From Firmicutes bacterium UBA7510 (lineage in GTDB: Bacteria; Bacillota; Clostridia; Tissierellales; Sedimentibacteraceae): a stretch of 15,900 bases of DNA. The stretch covers positions 1-15,900 of the forward strand of contig DLNM01000061.1 in assembly GCA_002479485.1 (NCBI GenBank). The letters run 5' to 3'. A model generated the notes under the pieces. It was not told the DNA's origin, did not search any database, and saw only the letters and a program-made list of their open reading frames with translations. Below are positions 4,507 through 12,926 of the stretch, piece by piece. A program made the position numbers and the translations under genes. The stretch's first letter is position 1. Every line of letters starts with the position of its first letter.

Positions 4507-7500
4507 ATGCCGCATCCTGTGAAAATAGGTAATCGAGTGAGAATGAGTTACTCGAAAATTGATGAAGTTTTAGAATTACCAGATTTAATTGAAGTTCAAA
4601 AAACGTCATATGATTGGTTTATTAAAGAAGGCTTAAAAGAAGTTTTTGAAGATATATCGCCAATCGAAGATTATACTGGAAATCTTATTCTTGAGTTTGT
4701 GGATCATTCTTTAGATGGTGAACCTAAGTTTAACCAGCTAGAGTGCAAAGAAAGAGATGCAACATTTTCAGTACCATTAAAGATTAAAGTAAGACTTATT
4801 AACAAAGAAACAGGTGAAATCAAAGAACAAGAAGCATTTATGGGTGATTTTCCTCTAATGACAGAGAGAGGAACGTTTATCATAAATGGAGCGGAACGTG
4901 TAATTGTGAGCCAATTAGTACGTTCACCAGGCGTTTATTATCAAATGGAAAGAGACAAAATTGGTAAAGAATTATATTCTTGTACAGTTATTCCAAATAG
5001 AGGCGCATGGTTAGAGTATGAAACTGACTCTAATGATATTATATCAGTTAGAGTTGACAGAACAAGAAAGCTTCCTATTACTGTATTGCTTAGAGCTATG
5101 GGTCTACAAACTAATTCCCAAATAATCGAAACTATAGGTGAATCAGAGCAATTACTTAAAACATTAGAGAAGGACACAACTACTAATAGTGAAGAGGCAT
5201 TAATAGAAATTTACAAAAGATTAAGACCAGGTGAGCCTCCAACTTATGACAGTGCTTCATCTCTAATTAATTCTTTATTTTTTGACCACAAAAGATACGA
5301 TTTAGCAAAAGTAGGAAGATATAAATTCAATAAAAAATTATGTCTTAGATCGAGAGTAGAAGGTAAAAAATCGGCAGAAGATATAGTGGACAAAGAAACT
5401 GGAGAAATTATTGTTTCAGCTGGTGATATTTTAACTGAAAAGGTTATTAACCAAATAGAAGCTGCTGGAATTAATACAATTGACATATTAAATAATGACG
5501 AAAAAGTAGTAAGAGTAGTAAGCAATAACTTTGTTAATACAAGTGTGTTTAATTTAGATATAGACTTTGACAAATTAGGATTAAAAGAAAAAATATATTA
5601 TCCTACAATGAAGAAAATATTAAGTGAAAATGATAACATAGCTGATATTGAAAAAGCGATTGTAGAAAATATAAAATCGTTAAGTCCAAAGCACATAATA
5701 ATTGATGATATGGTAGCATCAGTTAACTACCAATTTAACCTTTTCAAAGGTATTGGTAAAGTTGATGATATAGATCATTTAGGCAACAGAAGATTACGTT
5801 CTGTGGGAGAACTTTTACAAAACCAAGTTAGAGTTGGTCTTTCAAGAATGGAGAGAGTAGTTAAGGAAAGAATGACTATTCAAGATGTTGATGTTATAAC
5901 ACCTCAGGTTTTAATTAATATTAGACCAGTATCAGCAGCTATAAAAGAGTTCTTTGGAAGTTCACAGCTTTCGCAGTTTATGGATCAAACGAATCCATTA
6001 GCTGAATTAACTAACAAGAGAAGAATGTCTGCATTAGGACCTGGTGGTTTATCTAGAGATAGAGCCAGCTTTGAGGTAAGAGACGTTCATCATTCTCATT
6101 ATGGTAGAATGTGTCCTATTGAGACACCAGAGGGCCCAAATATAGGACTTATTACTTCACTTGCAACATATGCACGTATAAATGAATACGGATTTTTAGA
6201 ATCACCTTATAGAAAGGTTGATAAAGAAACTGGGGTAGTTACTCAACAAATAGATTATATAACGGCAGATATAGAAGATAATATGATTATAGCACAGTCT
6301 AACGAACCATTAGATGAAAACGGCGGATTTATACATAGTCGTGTTGTTGTTAGAGGTGCTAATGGTGCTCCAGAAATAGTTTCTAAAGAAAAGGTTAATT
6401 ACATGGACGTATCTCCTAAACAGGTAATTTCTGTTGGTACAGCTATGATACCTTTCCTTGAGAATGACGATGCTAACCGTGCTCTGATGGGTGCGAACAT
6501 GCAAAGACAGGCAGTTCCTCTACTTATAACAGAAGCACCTATAATAGGTACTGGTATGGAGTATAAGGCTGCTAAAGATTCAGGGGTAGTTGTTATCGCT
6601 AAAAACGATGGTATTGCAGTTTCTGTAGCATCATCGGAAATAGTAATTAAAAGAAAAGATAATGGAATGTTAGATAAATATCCATTGTTGAAGTTCAAAC
6701 GTTCAAATCAAGGTACTTGTTTAAATCAACGCCCTATTATTAAGCATGGCGATGATATTAAAAAAGGTCAAATTATTGCAGACGGTGCTTCAACAGAAAA
6801 TGGAGATATAGCAATAGGTAAAAACCTTCTTATAGGATTTATGACTTGGGAAGGATATAACTACGAGGATGCTATATTATTAAACGAAAAGTTAGTAATG
6901 GATGATGTATTAACATCAGTTCATATAGAAGAATATGAGGCAGAAGCTAGAGATACTAAGCTTGGACCAGAGGAAATCACAAGAGATATACCAAATGTAG
7001 GTGATGATGCTCTTAAAGACTTAGATGAGAGAGGAATCATTAGAATTGGTGCAGAAGTTGTTTCAGGAGATATATTAGTTGGTAAGGTTACGCCAAAGGG
7101 TGAAACTGAACTTACTGCTGAAGAAAGATTACTTCGTGCTATATTTGGTGAAAAGGCTAGAGAGGTAAGAGATACTTCACTTAAGGTTCCACATGGTGAA
7201 ACTGGTATTATAGTTGATGTTAAAGTATTTACAAGAGAAAATGGTGACGAATTAAGCCCAGGAGTTAGCAAATTAGTTAGAGTTTATATTGCTACTAAGA
7301 GAAAGATAAACGTAGGGGATAAAATGTGTGGTCGCCACGGAAATAAAGGTGTTATTTCTCGTATTATGCCGGAAGAAGATATGCCTTATTTACCAGATGG
7401 CACTCCATTACAAGTTGTACTTAATCCGCTAGGGGTTCCTTCACGTATGAACATCGGTCAGGTACTTGAAGTTCATCTTGGTTTAGCTGCCAAAAAGCTT

Positions 7501-8232
7501 GGATGGCATGTTGCAACTCCAGTTTTCGATGGTGCTTCAGAGGAAGATATTTTTGATGCATTAGAGTTAGCTGGATATCCAAGATCAGGTAAAATTAAGT
7601 TAAGAGATGGTAGATCAGGTGATTATTTTGATGGTGATGTTACAGTTGGTTACATGTATATGTTAAAACTTCACCACCTTGTTGATGATAAGATACACGC
7701 TCGTTCAACAGGACCATATTCTTTAGTAACTCAACAACCACTTGGTGGTAAAGCTCAGTTTGGTGGTCAGAGATTTGGTGAGATGGAAGTTTGGGCTCTT
7801 GAAGCATACGGAGCTGCTCATACTCTACAAGAAATCTTAACTGTAAAATCTGATGATGTTACTGGTAGAGTTAAAACTTATGAAGCAATTGTTAAAGGTG
7901 AAAACATACCAGAACCAGGAGTTCCAGAATCATTCAAGGTTCTTATAAAAGAATTACAAAGCTTGGCACTTGATATTAAGATTATAACTAGTGACCAAAA
8001 TGAAATGGAAATCATTGAAACCGTTGACGATGATTACTCAGTATTACAAGAGAGCATGGAAGATATAAGATTTGAAGATGACTTAGATGGTATGAGTAAA
8101 GTTTCAGTTGATGAGATTGATGATATAGACGAAATAGATGATGTAGAAGATATCAACGATGATTTAGATGAGGATTTTGATGATCTTGATTCATCTGCAT
8201 TAGATTTAGACATTGATGAAGATGATTTTTAA
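4507..8232 (+). CDS. rpoB: DNA-directed RNA polymerase subunit beta
   Basis: RpoB forms one pincer of RNA polymerase and part of the active site. The 1241-residue protein is complete. The start ATG 4507 follows AAGGGGTG. Landmarks are the N-terminal lobe (GDFPLMTERGTFIINGAERVI and QLVRSPGVYY at about 120-145), the rifampicin pocket at about 482-511 (FFGSSQLSQFMDQTNPLAEL), VRDVHHSHYGRMCPIETPEG after it, and the catalytic-region segment GRHGNKGVIS with K947. Residue 503 is Asn where E. coli has His526; the neighbouring pocket residues Q490, D493, R506 and S508 are conserved. The tail after about 1159 is very acidic: 24 of the last 43 residues are Asp or Glu. rpoC follows after a 151-nt gap. Confidence 0.98.
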   Translation: MPHPVKIGNRVRMSYSKIDEVLELPDLIEVQKTSYDWFIKEGLKEVFEDISPIEDYTGNLILEFVDHSLDGEPKFNQLECKERDATFSVPLKIKVRLINKETGEIKEQEAFMGDFPLMTERGTFIINGAERVIVSQLVRSPGVYYQMERDKIGKELYSCTVIPNRGAWLEYETDSNDIISVRVDRTRKLPITVLLRAMGLQTNSQIIETIGESEQLLKTLEKDTTTNSEEALIEIYKRLRPGEPPTYDSASSLINSLFFDHKRYDLAKVGRYKFNKKLCLRSRVEGKKSAEDIVDKETGEIIVSAGDILTEKVINQIEAAGINTIDILNNDEKVVRVVSNNFVNTSVFNLDIDFDKLGLKEKIYYPTMKKILSENDNIADIEKAIVENIKSLSPKHIIIDDMVASVNYQFNLFKGIGKVDDIDHLGNRRLRSVGELLQNQVRVGLSRMERVVKERMTIQDVDVITPQVLINIRPVSAAIKEFFGSSQLSQFMDQTNPLAELTNKRRMSALGPGGLSRDRASFEVRDVHHSHYGRMCPIETPEGPNIGLITSLATYARINEYGFLESPYRKVDKETGVVTQQIDYITADIEDNMIIAQSNEPLDENGGFIHSRVVVRGANGAPEIVSKEKVNYMDVSPKQVISVGTAMIPFLENDDANRALMGANMQRQAVPLLITEAPIIGTGMEYKAAKDSGVVVIAKNDGIAVSVASSEIVIKRKDNGMLDKYPLLKFKRSNQGTCLNQRPIIKHGDDIKKGQIIADGASTENGDIAIGKNLLIGFMTWEGYNYEDAILLNEKLVMDDVLTSVHIEEYEAEARDTKLGPEEITRDIPNVGDDALKDLDERGIIRIGAEVVSGDILVGKVTPKGETELTAEERLLRAIFGEKAREVRDTSLKVPHGETGIIVDVKVFTRENGDELSPGVSKLVRVYIATKRKINVGDKMCGRHGNKGVISRIMPEEDMPYLPDGTPLQVVLNPLGVPSRMNIGQVLEVHLGLAAKKLGWHVATPVFDGASEEDIFDALELAGYPRSGKIKLRDGRSGDYFDGDVTVGYMYMLKLHHLVDDKIHARSTGPYSLVTQQPLGGKAQFGGQRFGEMEVWALEAYGAAHTLQEILTVKSDDVTGRVKTYEAIVKGENIPEPGVPESFKVLIKELQSLALDIKIITSDQNEMEIIETVDDDYSVLQESMEDIRFEDDLDGMSKVSVDEIDDIDEIDDVEDINDDLDEDFDDLDSSALDLDIDEDDF

Positions 8233-8245
8233 ATAGATAATACTA

Positions 8246-8295
8246 ATCTCAAATAAAAAACCTACATTAAAAACCAGAGGTTTTATAATTGAGAT
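8246..8295 (+). other. First stem-loop between rpoB and rpoC
   Basis: ATCTCAA 8246-8252 pairs with TTGAGAT 8289-8295, and AAAACC 8257-8262 pairs with GGTTTT 8279-8284, separated by a small internal loop. The apical loop is 16 nt. There is no T run after it, so it should not terminate rpoB transcripts. Confidence 0.5.
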
Positions 8296-8306
8296 AAGTA
8301 CAAAAA

Positions 8307-8345
8307 GAGTGCTGCCAATACAATAATATTGTATTAGCTGCACTC
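8307..8345 (+). other. Second stem-loop between rpoB and rpoC
   Basis: GAGTGC 8307-8312 pairs with GCACTC 8340-8345, GC 8314-8315 with GC 8337-8338, and AATACAAT 8317-8324 with ATTGTATT 8328-8335, leaving two single mismatches. The + strand lacks a T run after it. Read on the - strand it is followed by TTTTT (complement of 8302-8306), the shape of an intrinsic terminator, but no - strand gene is visible that needs one. It ends 23 nt before the rpoC Shine-Dalgarno. Confidence 0.55.
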
Positions 8346-8383
8346 AAAAAACTTTCCAAAAAATAATGAAGGGAGCGGACTCC

Positions 8384-11300
8384 TTGATAGAATATAACAA
8401 TTTTGAATCTATAAGAATTGGATTAGCCTCACCTGAAAAAATAAGACAATGGTCAAGAGGTGAAGTAAAAAAACCTGAAACTATAAACTATAGAACTTTA
8501 AAACCTGAAAAAGATGGTTTGTTTTGCGAAAAAATATTTGGACCACAAAAAGACTGGGAATGTCATTGTGGTAAATATAAAAGAGTAAGATATAAGGGAG
8601 TAGTTTGTGACAGATGTGGAGTTGAAGTTACAAAAGCAAAAGTAAGAAGAGAGAGAATGGGTCACATAGAGTTAGCAGCTCCAGTATCACATATTTGGTA
8701 TTTTAAAGGTATACCAAGTAGACTTGGATTGATGCTTGACATGTCTCCAAGATCTCTTGAGAAAGTACTTTATTTTGCACAATACGTTGTTACTGATCCA
8801 GGAAATACTACATTATCAGAAAAACAACTCCTTACAGAAATGGAGTATAGAGAATACAGGGAACACTATAAAAATGCTTTCAAGGCTGAAATGGGAGCAG
8901 AAGCTATAAAATCTCTTTTAATGAAAATTGATTTAGATAAAGAAACTCTTGAATTAAGAAAAGAATTAAAAGATAGTAAGGGTCAAAAGAAAATCAGAAT
9001 TACAAGAAGACTTGAGGTTGTAGAAGCGTTCAGAACTTCTGGCAATAAACCTGAATGGATGGTGCTTGATGTGCTTCCAGTTATACCTCCAGATTTAAGA
9101 CCTATGGTACAGCTTGATGGTGGCAGATTTGCTACTTCTGATTTAAACGACTTATATAGAAGAGTAATAAATAGAAATAACAGATTAAAAAGATTACTTG
9201 ACCTTGGAGCACCAGATATTATCGTAAGAAACGAAAAGAGAATGCTTCAAGAGGCTGTTGATGCTTTAATAAATAACGGTAGAAGAGGTAGACCGGTAAC
9301 CGGTCCTGGAAATAGACCTTTAAAATCACTTTCAGATATGCTTAGTGGTAAGCAAGGTAGATTTAGACAAAACCTACTTGGTAAAAGGGTTGACTACTCA
9401 GGACGTTCAGTTATAGTTGTTGGTCCTGAACTTAAATTCTACCAATGTGGATTACCTAAGAAAATGGCACTTGAGTTATTCAAGCCATTTGTAATGAAAC
9501 AATTAGTTGAAAAAGGCATAGCACATAACATTAAAAGTGCTAAGAAAAAGGTTGAAAAGGTTGACGCAGTTGTATGGGATGTATTAGATGATATAATCAA
9601 AGATCATACAGTTATGCTAAACCGTGCACCTACTCTTCACAGACTTGGTATTCAGTCATTTGAGCCTATTTTGGTTGAAGGAAAGGCAATTAAGCTTCAT
9701 CCACTTGTATGTACAGCTTACAACGCAGACTTTGACGGAGACCAAATGGCAGTACACGTTCCTTTATCAGTAGAGGCACAAGCTGAGTCAAGATTTTTGA
9801 TGCTTTCAGTAAATAACATATTAGCACCTAAAGATGGTAGACCGATTACTACTCCGACACAGGATATGGTTCTTGGTAGCTATTATCTAACAATGATTCT
9901 TAAGAATGTTGAAGAAAAAGGCGCTGGAATGGTATTTAAAGATTATGATGAAATGATTTTAGCATATTACAACAAAGTTGTTTCTTTGCATGCTAAAGTT
10001 AAAGTAAGAGTAATTGTTGACGGTGAATCAAGCCTTGTAGAAAGCACAGTAGGTAGATTTATATTCAATGAAAATGTACCACAAGATTTAGGTTTTGTTA
10101 ACAGAAAAGTTGATAAATTTTCTTTGGAAGTTGACAAAATAGTTACTAAGAAAATACTTGAAGACATAATATATAAATGCTTTAAAAAGCATGGAAACTC
10201 TAAAACTGCTGAAGTTTTAGATAAAATAAAATCAACAGGATTTAAATTCTCAACTGTTGGAGCTATAACTGTAAGTGTTAGCGATATAGAAGTTCCTGAA
10301 AGGAAAAAGGAACTTATAGCAGAAGCTGAAGTAAAAGTTTTAGAATATGAAAAGAAATATCGTCGTGGTATAATGACAGATGAAGAAAGATACGAGAATG
10401 TTGTTAAGATTTGGAATGAAACAACAGAAGAAGTTACCAACGTGTTGATGGATAACTTAAAAGAAGATAACAGCTTATATATCATGTCTGTTTCTGGAGC
10501 CCGTGGTGGTCGTAACCAAATTAAGCAGTTAGCAGGCATGAGAGGTCTAATGGCAAGTTCTTCTGGTAAAACTGTTGAAATTCCAGTTAAGTCAAACTTT
10601 AGAGAAGGTCTTTCAGTTCTTGAGTTCTTTATTTCGGCAACAGGTGCTAGAAAAGGTCTTACAGATACAGCTTTAAGAACAGCTGACTCAGGTTACTTAA
10701 CAAGAAGACTTGTTGACGTAAGTCAGGATGTTATTGTAAGAGAAGTTGACTGTGAAACTACAGATGGTATAGAAGTAGAATCATTTGTAGATGGAAATGA
10801 AAGAATAGAAGAATTAAGAGAAAGAATAACAGATAGATTTAGCGCAGAAGACATAGTAAATAAAAATACTGGTGAATTAATAGTTAAAGCTGGTGAAATG
10901 ATAACAGAAGAAATAGCTGAACTTTTACAAAAATTATATGAAGAAGAAAAAGCTGTAGACATTATAAAGATAAGATCTGTTTTAACTTGTAAAACTACAC
11001 ACGGTGTTTGTGCGAAGTGTTATGGTAATAACCTTGCAACTGGTAATTTGGTTCATGTAGGTGGATCTGTTGGTATCATAGCAGCACAATCAATTGGTGA
11101 GCCTGGTACTCAGCTTACAATGCGTACATTCCACACTGGTGGTATTGCCGCTGCGGGAGATATTACTCAAGGTCTTCCACGTATTGAGGAGTTATTTGAG
11201 GCTAGAAAACCAAAAGGTTTGGCTATAATCTCAGAAATCTCTGGAAAGATAACTTTAAGTGAAAAAGTTAATAGAAGAGAAGTAATAGTAACAAATGATG

Positions 11301-11914
11301 AAATTGTTGATAGCAGAACTTATTTAATACCTTACGGTTCAAAATTATTGGTATCAGATGGTATGGAAATAGCTGCTGGAGAAAAGATTACAGAAGGTTC
11401 TATTAACCCACATGACATCTTAAGAATCAGTGGATTAAAAGCTTTACAATCTTATATTCTTATGGAAGTTCAAAGAGTATACAGAATGCAGGGTGTTGAT
11501 ATCAGTGATAAGCACGTTGAAGTTATCATTAGACAGATGATGAATAAAATTAGAGTTGATGAAGCTGGAGATACTATGCTATTACCGGGAAGCTTAGTAT
11601 CAATAAACGAATTTGACGCTGAAAACAAAAAGGCTGAAGAACAAGGCCTAGAAGTAGCTACTGGAGAAAGAGCATTGCTTGGTATCACTAAGGCATCACT
11701 TGCTACAGAGTCATTCCTTGCTTCTGCATCGTTCCAAGAAACTACTAGAGTATTAACTGATGCAGCAACAAAAGGTAAAGTTGATAATCTACTAGGATTA
11801 AAGGAAAATGTAATTATTGGTAAATTAATTCCTGCAGGAACTGGTATGAAAAGATACAGAACAGTAGGAATTGAAGTTGAAAAAGATGAGAATGATGAAA
11901 TTTTAGCAGATTAA
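8384..11914 (+). CDS. rpoC: DNA-directed RNA polymerase subunit beta'
   Basis: RpoC carries the catalytic magnesium site and clamp of RNA polymerase. I choose TTG 8384 as start, giving 1176 residues: AAGGGAG at 8369-8375 lies 8 nt upstream. The in-frame ATG at 8366 overlaps that Shine-Dalgarno and has none of its own. From TTG the protein begins in the usual way (LIEYNNFESIRIGLASPEKI). The first zinc site is C60, C62, C75, C78. The catalytic NADFDGDQ has D449, D451, D453. The bridge helix and trigger loop region lies at about 740-785 (SATGARKGLTDTALRTADSG). The second zinc site is C790, C869, C876, C879. No frameshift or truncation is seen. A new promoter starts 12 nt after the stop, with no terminator between. 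Confidence 0.97.
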   Translation: MIEYNNFESIRIGLASPEKIRQWSRGEVKKPETINYRTLKPEKDGLFCEKIFGPQKDWECHCGKYKRVRYKGVVCDRCGVEVTKAKVRRERMGHIELAAPVSHIWYFKGIPSRLGLMLDMSPRSLEKVLYFAQYVVTDPGNTTLSEKQLLTEMEYREYREHYKNAFKAEMGAEAIKSLLMKIDLDKETLELRKELKDSKGQKKIRITRRLEVVEAFRTSGNKPEWMVLDVLPVIPPDLRPMVQLDGGRFATSDLNDLYRRVINRNNRLKRLLDLGAPDIIVRNEKRMLQEAVDALINNGRRGRPVTGPGNRPLKSLSDMLSGKQGRFRQNLLGKRVDYSGRSVIVVGPELKFYQCGLPKKMALELFKPFVMKQLVEKGIAHNIKSAKKKVEKVDAVVWDVLDDIIKDHTVMLNRAPTLHRLGIQSFEPILVEGKAIKLHPLVCTAYNADFDGDQMAVHVPLSVEAQAESRFLMLSVNNILAPKDGRPITTPTQDMVLGSYYLTMILKNVEEKGAGMVFKDYDEMILAYYNKVVSLHAKVKVRVIVDGESSLVESTVGRFIFNENVPQDLGFVNRKVDKFSLEVDKIVTKKILEDIIYKCFKKHGNSKTAEVLDKIKSTGFKFSTVGAITVSVSDIEVPERKKELIAEAEVKVLEYEKKYRRGIMTDEERYENVVKIWNETTEEVTNVLMDNLKEDNSLYIMSVSGARGGRNQIKQLAGMRGLMASSSGKTVEIPVKSNFREGLSVLEFFISATGARKGLTDTALRTADSGYLTRRLVDVSQDVIVREVDCETTDGIEVESFVDGNERIEELRERITDRFSAEDIVNKNTGELIVKAGEMITEEIAELLQKLYEEEKAVDIIKIRSVLTCKTTHGVCAKCYGNNLATGNLVHVGGSVGIIAAQSIGEPGTQLTMRTFHTGGIAAAGDITQGLPRIEELFEARKPKGLAIISEISGKITLSEKVNRREVIVTNDEIVDSRTYLIPYGSKLLVSDGMEIAAGEKITEGSINPHDILRISGLKALQSYILMEVQRVYRMQGVDISDKHVEVIIRQMMNKIRVDEAGDTMLLPGSLVSINEFDAENKKAEEQGLEVATGERALLGITKASLATESFLASASFQETTRVLTDAATKGKVDNLLGLKENVIIGKLIPAGTGMKRYRTVGIEVEKDENDEILAD

Positions 11915-11925
11915 GCAAAAAAATA

Positions 11926-11954
11926 TTGACATTAAAAAAATATGATGATAAAAT
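11926..11954 (+). promoter_or_regulatory. SigA-type promoter for the L7Ae/str gene group
   Basis: TTGACA at 11926-11931, a 17-nt spacer ending in TGA (11946-11948), and TAAAAT at 11949-11954. It begins 12 nt after the rpoC stop. It would drive rplGB-rpsL-rpsG-fusA-tuf in addition to readthrough from rpoC. Confidence 0.75.
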
Positions 11955-11982
11955 ATGCAAGTATTTAATCCTTTAGAAAAAC

Positions 11983-12036
11983 AAAGATTATGTGTTCTTG
12001 TGTTTTCGTTAGAAACGCTGTGGGCACATAATCTTT
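11983..12036 (+). promoter_or_regulatory. Large leader hairpin before the L7Ae-family gene
   Basis: AAAGATTATGTG 11983-11994 is perfectly complementary to CACATAATCTTT 12025-12036. Inside, GTGTTT 12000-12005 pairs with AAACGC 12013-12018 (one wobble) below a 7-nt loop, with an asymmetric internal loop between the two stems. It fills the space from the predicted transcript start to about 11 nt before the Shine-Dalgarno (12048-12053). A role in translation control or mRNA stability is an inference; I do not recognise the family. Confidence 0.55.
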
Positions 12037-12061
12037 ATAGTGTTTGAAAGGAGATATGAAT

Positions 12062-12334
12062 ATGGATAGTCAAATATTACAAGGTAAAAATTTACCTTAT
12101 GAAAAAATACAAGGTAAGTTTGTAATAGGAAAAAAGCAGACTTTACGTTTCTTAGCAAAAGATGAAGTAAGTAAGGTATTTATATCAAAAGACGCAGATG
12201 TTCATGTTACAAAAGAGATAATTGACATCTGTAAAGAGAAAAATATCGAAATTATTTATTTTGACAACATGAAGGAACTTGGTAGAGCCTGCAATATTGA
12301 TGTAAACGCAGCGGCGGCTGCCGTTTTAAAATAA
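12062..12334 (+). CDS. rplGB: L7Ae/YbxF-family kink-turn RNA-binding protein
   Basis: A 90-residue protein of the L7Ae/L30e/S12e fold, the group that binds kink-turn RNA; the Bacillus homologue YbxF occupies the same place between rpoC and rpsL. Family features are GKKQTLRFLAKDEVSKVFIS, followed by TKEIIDICKEKNIEIIYF and then MKELGRACNIDVNAAAAAVL. The start chosen is ATG 12062, 8 nt after AAGGAG (12048-12053). TTG 12044 lies before that site and ATG 12056 is only 2 nt from it, so both are poorer choices. Its cellular RNA target is not visible here. rpsL follows after 27 nt, so it is probably co-transcribed with the str genes. Confidence 0.88.
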   Translation: MDSQILQGKNLPYEKIQGKFVIGKKQTLRFLAKDEVSKVFISKDADVHVTKEIIDICKEKNIEIIYFDNMKELGRACNIDVNAAAAAVLK

Positions 12335-12361
12335 CACATATATATAAAAGGAGGTGCACAA

Positions 12362-12778
12362 ATGCCAACTATTAACCAATTAGTTAGAAAGGGTAGAAAA
12401 GCAGTAGAATACAAATCAAATTCTCCAGCTTTGAATGTGAGTTTCAATACATTACAAAAGAAAATGAATGTTAGTAACTCACCACAAAAAAGAGGAGTAT
12501 GTACATCTGTTAAAACGGTTACACCTAAAAAACCGAACTCAGCTTTAAGAAAAATCGCCAGAGTTAGATTAACAAATGGAACTGAAGTAACTGCTTATAT
12601 TCCGGGTATTGGTCACAACTTACAAGAGCACAGTGTTGTTCTAATAAGAGGTGGTAGAGTTAAAGACTTACCAGGTGTTAGATACCATATCGTTAGAGGT
12701 ACTCTTGATACAGCTGGAGTTAATAAGAGAAACCAATCTAGATCTAAATACGGAACTAAAAAACCTAAAGCGAAGTAA
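12362..12778 (+). CDS. rpsL: 30S ribosomal protein S12 (uS12)
   Basis: S12 sits at the decoding centre and controls accuracy. The 138-residue protein starts at ATG 12362 after GGAGGTG (12351-12357). Hallmarks are PTINQLVRKGRK, the decoding loop TPKKPNSALRKIARVRLTNG with the lysines K56/K57, and GHNLQEHSVVLIRGGRVKDL followed by PGVRYHIVRG. Both lysines altered in classical streptomycin-resistant mutants are still lysine. The extra residues between the N-terminus and the decoding loop, compared with E. coli, are usual for Firmicutes. It is followed by a 148-nt structured gap and rpsG. Confidence 0.98.
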   Translation: MPTINQLVRKGRKAVEYKSNSPALNVSFNTLQKKMNVSNSPQKRGVCTSVKTVTPKKPNSALRKIARVRLTNGTEVTAYIPGIGHNLQEHSVVLIRGGRVKDLPGVRYHIVRGTLDTAGVNKRNQSRSKYGTKKPKAK

Positions 12779-12779
12779 A

Positions 12780-12887
12780 TCGAACAATATTCGGCACACT
12801 ATGCAAGCTATTGCGTATGAAAAAGCTGTATAGCGCCTTCATAATATATAGATGTAAGTTGTGCACAAACGACTAGTATATTGTCGA
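12780..12887 (+). promoter_or_regulatory. Structured rpsL-rpsG interval, candidate S7 control element
   Basis: A long-range stem pairs TCG 12780-12782 and ACAATAT 12784-12790 with ATATTGT 12878-12884 and CGA 12885-12887, with A12783 bulged. Inside, GCACA 12794-12798 and CT 12799-12800 pair with TGTGC 12860-12864 and AG 12857-12858. Further in, GCTAT 12807-12811 can pair with ATAGC 12830-12834. In E. coli S7 represses the str operon by binding the rpsL-rpsG gap; an equivalent here is inferred from position and structure, since I recognise no shared sequence. Confidence 0.4.
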
Positions 12888-12926
12888 GTACCTATGAATT
12901 AAATTTTTATTAAGGAGGGAAGCAAA

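Noticed and set aside
8307..8345. Terminator of rpoB on the + strand
   Set aside because: The hairpin is followed by A residues on the + strand, not Ts, and rpoC depends on readthrough.
9967..10539. A 190-codon open frame on the - strand inside rpoC
   Set aside because: It is antisense to well-conserved rpoC codons, has Ser/Leu/Thr-rich shadow composition, and no ribosome binding site or family features. The same applies to the other - strand frames inside rpoB, rplK, rplL, nusG and fusA.
12651..12833. A 60-codon + strand frame overlapping the end of rpsL
   Set aside because: It is out of frame with rpsL over most of its length, lacks a Shine-Dalgarno, and its tail lies in the structured rpsL-rpsG gap.
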